A stretch of 64,000 nucleotides of DNA from Tenodera sinensis (lineage: Eukaryota > Arthropoda > Insecta > Mantodea > Mantidae): contig CM060964.1 in assembly GCA_030765045.1 (NCBI GenBank), positions 315,756,628 through 315,820,627 of the forward strand, written 5' to 3'. Made by a program: the position numbers and the translations under genes. This document shows positions 31,047 through 41,778 of this stretch, in pieces; the first letter of the stretch is position 1; the number at the start of each line of letters is the position of its first letter. The notes beneath the pieces are model-generated. The model saw nothing but the letters and a program-made list of their open reading frames with translations. It did not search any database and was not told the origin of the DNA.

Positions 31047-32930
31047 ACTGAAGTGAGCAATGTTGAATGTTTCATTTCATGCCTATAGAAACAGAATGTA
31101 CCTGAGTCCACTCAAGAGGGAGGTATCTTTATGCCCACATATTGGACCAGTGATACTCAGCATGAGGAATATGAGCAGGAATAGGATGGGTGATAGATGA
31201 AACCCAGAATACTGGCTGGGGACATGCTGTTATGCCACACATTGCTGCTTGCATTAAAGTTTCTGCAGGTCCACTTGAATACTGTAAAATATATGCTGCT
31301 TATTAACATTTCTAATTGCTACCGAATACAATTTTATACTACGTGCAACATAAATGCTCTTTGGGTATTTCTTAGAAGTACTGCGTGAAAACTGAAACAG
31401 CTTTTACAATATATCTTCTTAGGTGATATCAAGGCTCCTATGTTCACTAATTTGGCTTCCAAATTATGCAAATCCTTTGCTGAAATATTAAAGCAATTTT
31501 AGCTTATTTTAATAAATTGTAAGCAACCATAAAAGCTAGTTTTATCAAAAGTATTCTCAATCAGCTTATATATCTTCCTACTGCTCCAAAATCATACTAT
31601 ATAATGCAGAAGCAAAAAGCTGTACACAATCTCTGAAAGGAACATGCTATATATGGATTCACATAGGTACTTCAAATTTTTAAACAAGCTGACCGAAAGG
31701 ACATTTTAAGAAAATTAGGTTACCTATAAGTATTCATTAAATTTTAGTTTTATAAATCCTGCATGCCATAAAACAATTCTTGATTTCTTCATTCTTCATT
31801 ATTGGTTGTTGAAACACGTATCACTTAGAACAATACTCTGCTGTCTTATTTCTCTATGACATTTTTTTTATTAAATTAGCATCGATACTTTAAGTAGTTT
31901 TATTGTACCCACATTCCCTTATATTGATTAAGCAGTACACATTTGAGAGAAATCTATATAAATTAGAATCATAGAACATTTATTTTGTACTGGGACTGCA
32001 GACACTTAACTTGGACACAGATGGTGCTTCTTTTTAACCATACAGTGGAAGTTTAGGGAATAAGGAGAGTCAGCAGTTGTACACAACTTCCCTTGCTAAG
32101 GGAATATTGACCATTTAAATGTGCTGAAGCATGGTTATGATGTAGTGCTTCAACATTCCTCACTTTTTAAGACATTTGTGGGAGAGCAGCTAGATTGCGC
32201 TTCAAGTCTCAAATGAAATTGTTGCTTTAAGAATTTTGGGCAAAGCATGTTGCCTCGGTTTACCTCTTGGTATTTGGCAAATGGATTGCCATTGTGAAAG
32301 ATCAGGAGGGCCTTTACATGTAAAAACTGTTACGTATGCTATAGTAAAATATGCATAATTAATCGAATTCTCCAGCATCTTTTAGTCTTTCTACAGATCA
32401 TGTTTTGCATTCAATTGATGAAAAATTCCACATTGGTTGTTTCTGATTTCTAATGAGTTTAATTTAGTTCCTATCTTACGAAAATGCATGTTTCCACAAC
32501 CGGTCATGATCTATTTGTTGTCTCTTCATCCAAGAAGTTGCTCTGCACTTCAGCTTCCCTGCAGATGGCTCTTGCGTAGTGCAGTGATGTCCAGAAGTTC
32601 CCAACACTCTTTACTGGCTTTCCAAAGACCATCTATTGTTCAAGGGCGCCTACTTCCCAATGCCTTTTACAAGAGCCCAAAGGCACAAAAACCCATCGGA
32701 GAGGCATAAGATTTTACTGGGATGTTGCTAAGCATAACAGCATGTAGTCTGGTTTCCTGCTCCATTCTTTGCAAGAATGAAAGGGTTGAACCAAAAGTCT
32801 GACTGTACACACTTGGAGCACCCAGACATCATTTGTCTCTCCCATAAAGAGCTGGGATTTCAGTGTGATAAATTGGGGTCAGAACTTCATCCTAATAATA
32901 CTTGGAATTGATTTTGGTTGTTTTATGCTT
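31047..32930. other. Non-coding region, with a possible repeat-derived frame
   Basis: Mostly AT-rich and featureless. Around 32500-32710 the minus strand contains a fragment reading VGNFWTSLHYARAICREAEV, possibly a remnant of a retroelement; I could not name it. No splice-bounded exon was found. Confidence 0.35.
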
Positions 32931-32933
32931 GAA

Positions 32934-33202
32934 TTAACATAACTTGGGTATTCTGACAATTCCCTAGGTGTGCGTTACGCACATGAGGGGGAGTGGCACA
33001 GCAGTCTGTTGTCATGACAACCAGGTTTGACCTTGAAGTAGCTAATGGACTTCGTGACAGGATTGCATGGACTTGAAGTCTATTGGCTACTTCAAGGTCA
33101 AACCTGGTTGTCATAACAACAGACCGCTGTGCCACTCCTTTACCACACATGTAACGCATGCTGAGGGAACTGTCAGAATACCCAAGTTACGCTAATTCAA
33201 GT
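32934..33202. repeat. Foldback (palindromic) element
   Basis: Two arms of about 115 bp are inverted copies: TGGTTGTCATAACAACAGAC in the right arm pairs with GTCTGTTGTCATGACAACCA in the left, and AACTTGGGTATTCTGACA near 32940 pairs with TGTCAGAATACCCAAGTT near 33170. The spacer is about 30 bp (around 33050-33080). It could be a palindromic MITE. No coding capacity. Confidence 0.85.
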
Positions 33203-33299
33203 AAAGCAACTCTACAAATTATCAGTTTCCCATTGTAGCAGTAACCAGTGATGAAAATAAATCCCTTTGAGAAACTTTCTCTGCATTTTCCATACCATT

Positions 33300-34214
33300 T
33301 TTACTTTCTCTACTGGTGAGTAGGGGAAATATTGTTTATTACAGTTTCACGGGCGATCAGCCGTGTGAGGTTTATTGTATTCCACCCAAAAATTTGATGT
33401 CGAGATTTCACCGGAAATATATGTTTTGAGACCCCCTGAATCCAAAAAAGGCACTTTAGAAAAAGGTCTATGTGTGTGTCTGTGTGTCAGTCTGTCTGTC
33501 TGTGTGTCAGTCTCTGGACAGCATAACTCAAAAATGAAAAGTCAGTTAAAAACCAAAGTGGGTATTTAAGTTTAATGTCTTTTAAGGATGCTACACAAGG
33601 ATTTTGAAGAAAATAGCCCCCCTCTAAACTACCCTTTACATGGAAAATTTTTCAAAAATCTTTATTTTCTTGAAATTGGCTCTAACGATTTTGATTAAAA
33701 TGTCATATGTATGAGATATTTTTATGGCAAATGAAATGTATATCTTGAATTTTCTGGATATAGCCCCTGTAGTCATATTTACTCTGGACTACTTTTTCAG
33801 AACTGGTAAACGGTTAGAGATAGACCAAATCATACTGTACAAAAAATGTAGATCTAGCTAAAATACACAACTTAAGTCTCAATGAATTTTCTTGTAGGGT
33901 TAACCATTTCAAAGATATTCCTTTTTATGTGTGTGAGTTTTGGAAAACAAACTTCCGTGAAATGGATCATCATTCATTTTTTTATATGTTAAGTGTGCAA
34001 AGCGAATGGATTCTCAAAGCTTTAAAAGATTTTACTGTTGCACAAAGCCTACTGTATTCTAACATTCCCCTTGCACCTACAAGGAAATAAACAATAAGAT
34101 AATATGTACAAATGTTCATCTCAACTAACAAGAAGAAGATATAGGAATAAGACTTTGTAAGAATAGTTAGTACAAGAGTAGAGAAAGTCATGTGAGTGCA
34201 ACACAGCAGATTTT
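33300..34214 (-). repeat. Repeat A, reverse copy with a 37-bp insert
   Basis: Runs in reverse from TTACTTTCTCTACTGG (33301) to TGAGTGCAACACAGCAGATT (34214). Close in sequence to the 21/25-kb copy. A foreign 37-bp segment lies at 33336-33372, between repeats of TATTGT. Confidence 0.85.
33336..33372. mobile_element. 37-bp hairpin-bearing insertion
   Basis: Absent from the other Repeat A copies. Flanked by TATTGT on both sides (33330-33335 and 33373-33378). It contains TCACGG, an eight-base loop and CCGTGTGA, a potential stem-loop. It may be the far end of a truncated retroelement. Confidence 0.6.
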
Positions 34215-34224
34215 TTAATATACA

Positions 34225-34440
34225 TTGCGTAGGCTTTGGCGGCCGGTGTCCATGGTATCTGAGTCTTCCAGGGAAGGCAGCATCTTGGTTATGATGAATG
34301 TCAACATTTCCCCTCTCCCCCCAATGTTGGGCTTCTTCAGGCTGTCACAGAGTGTAGCCTGAAGAAGTCCAACATAGGGAGGCAAAACGTCCACATTCGT
34401 CATAACCAAGGCACGGTCTTTCCCAGAGGACTCAGATATC
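34225..34440. repeat. Penelope-like foldback remnant
   Basis: Arms at about 34250-34340 and 34358-34437 are inverted copies (TTGGTTATGATGAATGT against ACATTCGTCATAACCAA; GCTTCTTCAGGCT against AGCCTGAAGAAG). The outer sequence GCTTTGGCGGCCGGTGTC resembles the GGCTTTCACGGCCGGTGTC end of the Penelope fragment at 53640-53665. No coding sequence is left. Confidence 0.6.
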
Positions 34441-34740
34441 ACTTTTGGTTATGTTTTCCACCCCTTGGTTTGTAGTAAATTGCCAGGATTTGTTGCAATC
34501 ACTAAGATACACATATGCCTCATCTAATAAGACCACAAATTTCCATTTTTCTCCTGCCAGGTGCCTCTCGTTAAGTTTCCTGCTGTTAGTGCAACATTCT
34601 GAGAAGTGACATGGCAACAATTTATGAACTCAACCTTTTTAACATTTCTCCATATTCAAATATTGGTTTATAATGGTATTAACAGTTTTGAGGGATATTC
34701 CCAATTGGTTTGCACTGGTCTGTTGCATGACTGGATTACT
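34432..34740 (-). pseudogene. Mariner-like transposase fragment
   Basis: The minus strand reads LGISLKTVNTIINQYLN (helix-turn-helix), then CTNSRKLNERHLAGEKWKFV, then VLLDEAYVYLSDCN, where the D is the expected first catalytic aspartate of an IS630/mariner-type transposase. The remainder of the catalytic domain is missing because the fragment joins the Penelope-like foldback at about 34435. Confidence 0.55.
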
Positions 34741-34773
34741 GCTAGAGATGAGAGCCTTGAGCTACCTCTAGAG

Positions 34774-37220
34774 TAGGGACCGCCAACTGACATGCACGGT
34801 GTGCCTATACAGTTCCCATGGTGCCGGCGTGCCTGGTTGTTGCTGGCGAGTGCTAGGGAGATATGCGAATCACTATCTTGCGCAGTGGCATTCCGTAATC
34901 TGCACTTGCGTTACCATTAAATAATTAAGGATAGGGTAGTAGTGAAGGAACAATTCAGAACAATACAGAAACTGTATAATACATGGTTTAATATCTCACT
35001 GGTACTTGTTATTAAATTATAGATAAAACAACCCAATACCAGTACTATTATTATAGCCTTCAATCCTATATGACCAAATGATGGCATATAAAAGCAATAT
35101 TTTTAACTATAAGAACGAAACGGTACTTTGTGGAAATTAGCACAATTTTGATCTGAAACAATTGAAAAATATAAAATAACAAAATAATATTTACTATACA
35201 GTGCTAATATTGCACAGAATACTTCATAGTAAACGAATATACACATTTCAATTAAGAATTTTATACATTCAGTTTTCGGCAGACACTCTTGCTTTCTGAC
35301 ATCTTTTAGTTTTCACAATATTCGCCACATTTGAGACAATGAAACACAACTCTGGACCCTTAATGCACACTTCAAGTTATGATCACTGATGTTGGCTCTC
35401 TGAGGGTTTTTAATGTGTTTCATAGCTGAAAATAAGGATTCACATACATAGGTCAAACCGAAAATTGCAATCATAGATGCCGCACGCCTGTGTAATCCAG
35501 TGAATCTTGATTTAGGAAATCTCCTGTAGAAATCTAGCAAACTTCCTCTGTTTCTGTAACTGTCAGCTAACTCAATGTCACATTTCAAGGTGATAAATTC
35601 CAGTTGAACATCTTTGGGAGTATCACCAACATTCATGCTAAATGGTGTAGCAAATAAATCAAAATCCATTTTTAAGCCTGTGTGATCGTGAAGTCTTTCA
35701 TCAAACGCACGGGAAAGCATCTGCAGATTTTCAACATAACATCCCACTTCTAGGGAATCCCAATCATGGATCACACTTTCCAACCTGGGAAAATGACAAG
35801 GATCACCATTTGACAGTTGACGTTCCCATAATGAGAGCATATTTTTAAAACTTCAATGCTACAGAATATATCCATGATTATTTTGATTTTCCCTTGAAGT
35901 GAAACATCCAAAGTATTCAAATGTTCACTTATATCGGACATAAATTCAAGATTACATTTCCACTTAACATTCGCGAGCTCTTCAATAGGTTCTCCACACA
36001 TTTTCATGAACAAACGTATCTCATCCAATAATTCAAAGAATCTGCTTATAACCTTGCCTTGACTGAGCCACCCTGCTGTATGATCGGTATATCACCATAC
36101 TCATGCTCCAAATCTTATAAGAAGCTTTTAAATTGTCTGTGTTTTAGACCGTGGAGCCTCAGTTTGTTTACAATCTTCACAACCCACAACCAGACTCATT
36201 ACATTGTTTACATTCAGTGTTTTGGCACATAAGTTTTCCTGATGAACTATGCAATGAACTGCTGTTATTTCTTTTGCTAATTTATTTTTCAGGAGGGTCA
36301 CAAATCCGTTATATGAACCAACCATAGCTGGGGCACAATCGCTGGCTACCGATATGAGTGTATCCAATGGAATCCCTGCATCCTCCACAACTTCTACTAC
36401 ACAATTCAGAATGTCTGATCCTGTTGTTGTGCCTTTTATTGGCACCAGATCTAGCATTTCTTCCACAACTTCCAAACTTGCATTTAATCCACGAATAAAA
36501 ATGCATAATTGAGCCATACTTGATAAGTCAGTGCTCTCATTAATGGCAATAGAGAATATAACGAATTCTCTTGCTCTTTCAGTAAGTTGTGCGTAAATGT
36601 TGTCTACCAGATCTTGAATTCTGCGTGAAATAGTATGAGGTGACAGACTGACACTCTCAAACTGGTGAACACTGACAGGGGTGAATTTACTAGCAGCTAT
36701 AAGCATACATCATTTAATAAGTGGACCATCAGAAAAACTACTAGAAGATATGGCAATTTCTAGTACTATTTCGTAACTCACATAGACTGAGGTTTTTGCC
36801 ATTCCACCATCCCCTTCTTCCTGTTCCTCTTCCTGTGATGTGATCTTCTCTCTGAGCTTTTGTATCTCTGCAGTGCGTTCTTTTTCTAGGGCCGAATAAT
36901 CATTAGCATGCAATCTATTAAAATGTCGCTGAAGATTAAATCACTTCAGCACTTGCAATTTTTTCTGGCAAATTAAACAAATAGCACCACTGCTACATTC
37001 CATGAAGAAGTACTCAGCTTCCCATTCGAGATTGAAATAATGTGTCAGTGTGGGTGCCCTTCGCTTTAATGAGTACTCTTCCATATCAAACTGTCGCTGA
37101 AGTACAGACTGCCACTGCTAAGCAAGACAAACCGAGCGCTATCACTGCGAAGCATGAACTGAGGCAACGCGGTGCTTGTAGCCCAGCACATGCACCATGG
37201 CAAGCGAGCAGCTGTGGCTG
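34774..37220 (-). mobile_element. hAT transposon with 8-bp target duplication
   Basis: CTCTAGAG flanks the element (34766-34773 and 37221-37228), the 8-bp length expected for hAT. The left end TAGGGACCGCCAACTG is close to hAT termini; the right end (complement CAGCCACAGCTGCTCG) is more degenerate. A transposase gene fills 37088-35310 on the minus strand. Total ~2.45 kb. The palindromic duplication slightly weakens its weight as evidence. Confidence 0.8.
35310..37088 (-). pseudogene. hAT transposase (GTF2IRD2/ZBED-like), inactivated
   Basis: From the ATG at 37088 the frame reads MEEYSLKRRAPTLTHYF and then a BED-type zinc finger (CSSGAICLICQ ... LQRHFNRLH) interrupted by a TGA at about 36948. 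A Glu-rich linker follows. After a frame change, SLSPHTISRRIQDLVDNIY, the first catalytic block (AINESTDLSSMAQLCIFIRG) and SVASDCAPAMVGSYNGF follow. Further on are WKCNLEFMSDISEHLNTLDV and the C-terminal dimerisation block VCESLFSAMKHIKNPQRANI with SDHNLKCALRV. This order is typical of hAT proteins of the GTF2IRD2/ZBED5 group. At least three lesions remove function, but most of the ~590 residues are readable. Confidence 0.85.
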
Positions 37221-37228
37221 CTCTAGAG

Positions 37229-37790
37229 AGTGCATAGCAGCAGGTCGTGGGTTTGCCTATTGGAATTAATCCTGCACAAGTCTTTCCATTTTTATTCAAC
37301 ACTGAGCTAATCCCATACTTTAACACAACATTCTGCTTCTTGATAATAATAATAGCAGAATAATTATATTGTGTGCTGGAAAGGACAGTAATGTAGCCTT
37401 CCCAATATGGATCAGTTTGCTTAGGTATTATGAGAAACACACATATTACTGCTATGAAGTGTGCACAGTGACTGGTTTGTTTGTCCCACAAATGCCTGAT
37501 GTTGCTGTGCATACAGGAAATGGCAATTGCATTCCCAATTTGGTATCAGAGATAGGAATCAACCCTCCATAGTTACTGGCTGCTGGCATATAGTGGTGAT
37601 CTTCCAATGATGTATCAGTGAACAGCTTGCTGAGATGTAAGAAAGTGTAATGAGAGGCGATCATTGATTAAACATGCTGTAAATAGAAACCAAGTCATAT
37701 TTGCTGACTTAAGAAGTTGAACCAAGCATTTCCTCCTCTTTAGAAGTGGGAAAGAGAAAATCAAGGTATTTCCAAAATAATTCTGAAATT
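37229..37790. other. Non-coding, possible SINE-like sequence
   Basis: AGCAGGTCGTGGGTTTG near 37237 resembles the B box of a tRNA-derived SINE, and the hAT may have inserted into its head. No clear A box was found, so I do not call a SINE. Otherwise no genes. Confidence 0.3.
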
Positions 37791-37799
37791 ATTTTTTGT

Positions 37800-37990
37800 T
37801 CCTAGAAGTTGCATAACCAACTGTCAGAGAAAAGAATGATCCAGAACCTTCTTTCTGGTAAGTATAAACATTAGCTAATGCTGGATTTCTGACAATGAAG
37901 TCATTGATCCTCTTGCTCTCCAATATATTGAAGAGACTTAGCAGTAAATGTAACCGCTTTTTAGAGAGCACCATATTTTTATGTTTTGGC
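37800..37990 (-). pseudogene. Jockey-like LINE, extreme 3' end
   Basis: The minus strand near 37925-37870 contains ATCAATGACTTCATTGTCAG followed by AAATCCAGCATTAGCTAA. The same 3' end occurs at 40068-40113, and a related one, with an AAC-repeat tail, at 57610-57655. Only the end of the ORF and the 3' tail are present. Confidence 0.55.
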
Positions 37991-38700
37991 GGTCACATCG
38001 CTCTCTCACAACCACCAGAATGTCTGGAGGACCACACCTGTCGTTGGTTTACGGGTCTCACTGACCTGACCGGGAGAGTTATCAAAATAAATTCACCGAC
38101 CATATCCTCTGATTACCATTCAGAGGACGTATTACATGCCATGACAGGTCAGCATGTTAGGGGTTAAGATTTTATAGAGAAATTAGAGAAATGGAGAGGT
38201 TGGAAAAATAAGGACTCCCTAGCCCTCGGGAACCCTAATAGCATCAGGGTCGGAAGAGAACAAGAGATGACCAAGGTAAGGTCAGATAGAAAAGTTACAG
38301 TGAGGAGCAAAACACCAGTAAGTGGAAGTAATGTTCTGCTCAGCTTGGGTACCTTGTGGTCGCCATTCACATATCCCCTAGACGGAGACCCCTGAGTAGT
38401 CAGATTAAATATATCACACTGTATTTACTTATATGAATTGTATTGTAAAGCCAACAATGAGGAAGTGTGGAACACTGAAACAATACCTTATACTTATATA
38501 CACAGATGCGACACAACTATTTAACTATTGAAAGTTAAAAAGTGTAAAACCTTAAAAAGATGAAAGTTAAAAGCTGAAAATGTCAAAAAGTAAAAGTTAA
38601 AACAGTTAATATGTAAAATCGTAAAACAGAATGCTGCTGTTAAAACACATCAGCTTCTAATAGTCTAAAAACTACAAAATATACAACCCACTGATTTTGT
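37991..38700. other. Non-coding region
   Basis: No supported gene. The plus-strand frame at 37895-38167 and the minus-strand frame at 38164-38370 lack recognisable motifs. Confidence 0.35.
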
Positions 38701-39640
38701 TCAAGGGTGCGTATTGTTTTTAGAATGTTGGCTATGATCCTATTTTGTTTTTTATTGTCCTTTAACAAGCATAGTGTTATGTTACTGTCTGTATAGACTA
38801 CTGCTCTTTTTCTATGCGAATTTTGTCTTGTATTGTTTGAAGTTCCTCTAAGGGTTTTAAAATGGCTATTTGCTCAGCTTGATTATTGGAACATTTCCCT
38901 TCCAGACGGTATTTAAGCTGACAAATTGGAGCTTTTTCCTTGAATATTACAGCTGCTGCTCCCACCTTATCATTTGTTTTGCTAACATCTGTGAATATTC
39001 TTATGGGATGCGCTCTTACTGCCTCCGATTCTTCTATGGTTACCTCTTCAGCTGGGTGAGGCCAGTTTAAAGGTTCTAGTGGTGCGTCATATTGTTTTTC
39101 TGCGTGAATGGCTCTATAAAGTTTTACTTTTCCAGCAATTGATAAGTCTATTGGCTGTATTCCGGCTATGACGCAAGATGCATCATATGATACTGTTCTG
39201 TAGGCTTTAGTCATTTTAATATTACAGAATCTTTGAACTCTCTGTAATTTTCTTCTGTTCAGACAACTCTTTAATGCTTCTTCCCAAACTGGTGCTCCAT
39301 ATATTAAAATTGGCTCTATTGCTCCTTTATATGTAGTCCTTAGTGCCTTATTACCAAGTCCCCAGTTGAGCTTTGAGGATTAAGCAAGTGTGTGAATAAT
39401 GCTTATTGATTTGTCTTGTATATGCTATACAAGTGAATGGAAGTTGAATTTTCTGTTGATATTTATTCCTATTTTAATTCAGTCACCTGTTGAATTGGTT
39501 TGCTGTTAAGATATATATTTATTCTCTCATTGTGGCTAGTTTTCTTTCGTGAGATTAACATGACTTTCGATTTTATGTCATTAAATCTTATTTTTTCTTT
39601 AGTGACAAAATTTCTAATTATGAATGAAAGTTGCAGATGA
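38700..39640 (-). pseudogene. R1-like LINE fragment (RT end to RNase H start)
   Basis: From about 39640 the minus strand reads FVTKEKIRFNDIKSKVMLIS and ERINIYLNSKPIQQV (after the RT core), then across several stops to the open frame 39214-38798: MTKAYRTVSYDASCVIAGIQ, HPIRIFTDVSKTNDKVGAAA and CSNNQAEQIAILKPLEEL. The last two are the start of an RNase H domain (TDxSK; the NxAE acidic residue). This layout is typical of R1-clade LINEs. It is truncated at both ends. Confidence 0.75.
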
Positions 39641-39707
39641 ATTCCCAATGCTTACAGTGAGTGAATTCTTAAACTCACAGCAAAGTAATACAATAACGCT
39701 CATAGGA

Positions 39708-40385
39708 AAAATCTGTGTTGCACTCACATGACTTACTCTACTCTTGTACTATTCTTACATACTCTTATTACTCGATCTTCATGTTAGTTGAGATAAACAT
39801 CTGCAGAAATTATTTTATTGCTTATTTGCTTGAAGATGCATGGAGAATATGGGAATATAGTAGGCCTTGGGCAATAGTTAATCTTTTAAAGCTTTGAAAT
39901 TGCATTCTCTTGGCATGGCCAAGAGATAAATGAATAACAACTTTCATTTGAGAAAAGTGTAAGTATTGCAAAACTCACATAAATAATAAGAAATATATCT
40001 GAAATGGTTCATTCCGCAAAAAAAATGCATATCAACATAACCTGTGTGTTTTAACAAGATCTACATTAGGATTAATGACTTCATTGTCAGAAATCCAGCA
40101 TTAGCTAACAACAACATTTTTTGTACAGTAAGATTGGCTATCTCTTACAGTTTACCAGTTATACAAAAGTCATCAAGAGTAAACTGGACTACATAGGCTA
40201 TAGCCAGAAAATTCAAAATATACATTTAATTTGCCATAAACATATCTTAAACATATGGCATTTGAATTAAAAACCTTCAAAGCCACTTTTGAGAAATTAA
40301 AATTTTCAAAAAATGTTCCATATAAAGGAGGAATTTTTTTCAAAATCTTTGTCGCATCCTTGAAAGATATTAGACTTAAACACAA
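39708..40385 (+). repeat. Repeat A copy with a short LINE insert
   Basis: Begins AAAAATCTGTGTTGCACTCA, follows the Repeat A order, and stops near 40385 (AAACACAAACG). A 46-bp LINE tail is inserted at 40068-40113. Confidence 0.8.
40068..40113 (+). mobile_element. 46-bp LINE tail insertion
   Basis: AGGATTAATGACTTCATTGT and the rest up to AACAACA match the 3' end of the jockey-like LINE found at 37.9 kb. ACATT occurs on both sides (40063-40067 and 40114-40118), and uninterrupted Repeat A has simply CTACATTTTTTG here. So this is a complete, extremely 5'-truncated insertion. Confidence 0.85.
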
Positions 40386-40395
40386 ACGTTAGTTA

Positions 40396-40645
40396 ATTCC
40401 ATTATGCATTCTTTCTGGGCTTGTAGGCCGTGGTCCAGTAGTTGTATTCTCCAACGTTTTGCCAAAAACTTTGCTCGGCATCTTCAGGGAAGTCAAAGCA
40501 GACTCCGGCGTCCAATTTAAACGAGAAGATGCCGAACGAAGTTTTTGGCAAAATTTTGGAGAATACAACTACTGGACCACGGCCTATAAGCCTGGAAAGA
40601 ATGCATAATGGAATTAGCAACGCCGGCTGTGAAAGCCTTAGCACA
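40396..40645. repeat. Penelope-like foldback, 95-bp arms
   Basis: The left arm (about 40398-40490) and right arm (about 40520-40612) are inverted copies, sharing TATGCATTCTTTC, GGCCGTGGTCCAGTAGTTGT and ACTTTG/AAGTTTTTGGCA blocks. Outer motifs GGGCTTGTAGGCCGTGGTC and GGCTGTGAAAGCCTTAG are shared with the Penelope fragment at 52670-53665, so this is a related element without coding sequence. Confidence 0.75.
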
Positions 40646-40859
40646 AGCTTTAGTTATTATTTATTTATGTCAACAAACTTACTGTTGGTATAAGAGGTAG
40701 AACTAGAACTTAAAAATTCAATGCCACAACTGGGATTTGAACCAAAAAAAAAAAATGCAATACTTCTACTTATTATATGCTGTAGAGAAGGTAAAAATGG
40801 ATAGGGTATAGAAAATATAGATACAAACAAATGAAAGTGTAAGAAGTCACACTAGTGCA

Positions 40860-41717
40860 AAACAAACATGTGATCTGAATCTAATTCAGTTATTGAGATA
40901 GATGAAACTGGAAATCATAGAAAAAGTTGAACAAATAAAGAAAAGAAGAACAAAGATATAGTAGAGGAAATAGATAATGAACAGAAAAATGTTTGAAAAA
41001 CAAGTTGAATAATGATCAAAAAGAATTATTTGAAAAATAAAGTAAACAAAATTAAGAGATGATAGAACAGATGAGTCATGAAATTTTAAAGAAAGAGGAC
41101 CCCCTTGCTATTGAGCTAAAAGGTCAGTTAGCAGCTGAGTTAAACAGTAAGATCCATGAGATCAAACCAGAACAAATAAAATTCCAAACAGAAACAATTT
41201 TAGAACTAAAATCAATGTTTATAAATGCAATAGATGAGGTAAAAGAAAACTAACTTGGTAAAAGCAAACACAAGCAAAGAAATAGAACAATTAAAAACTG
41301 TGAAACTTCTAATGAAAATGTAGTAAATGAAATTGCAGCAGTTGGTGAAAATATAGATCAAGCAACTGTGATGTGCACACAAGGAATGGTTACTAAATTA
41401 CTTGTTAACCAATACAAAATGGAAGAACCATTAGAAAAACATATTAAAGAAATAAATGAAAAAATAAATGCATCAGAAAAATCCAACAAATTACAAGAAG
41501 CTATGGACACATTTCAGGTTCAAAATGTAGTTAGAAATATAAATAATTACACAAATAATGACAATAATAATGTATATAACAATGAGTGGGAATTACATAG
41601 CAACTATGAGTCTGTTAAAACCTATGATGCTTTTCACAACAAAACGTACACAAATTAATCTCTCTCTCACACACACGCACACACGCACGCACGCACACAC
41701 GCACGCACGCCCACACG

Positions 41718-41778
<61 letters not shown>

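Noticed and set aside
37200..37600. tRNA-derived SINE after the first hAT.
   Set aside because: Only a B-box-like sequence is visible; the A box and a tail could not be found.
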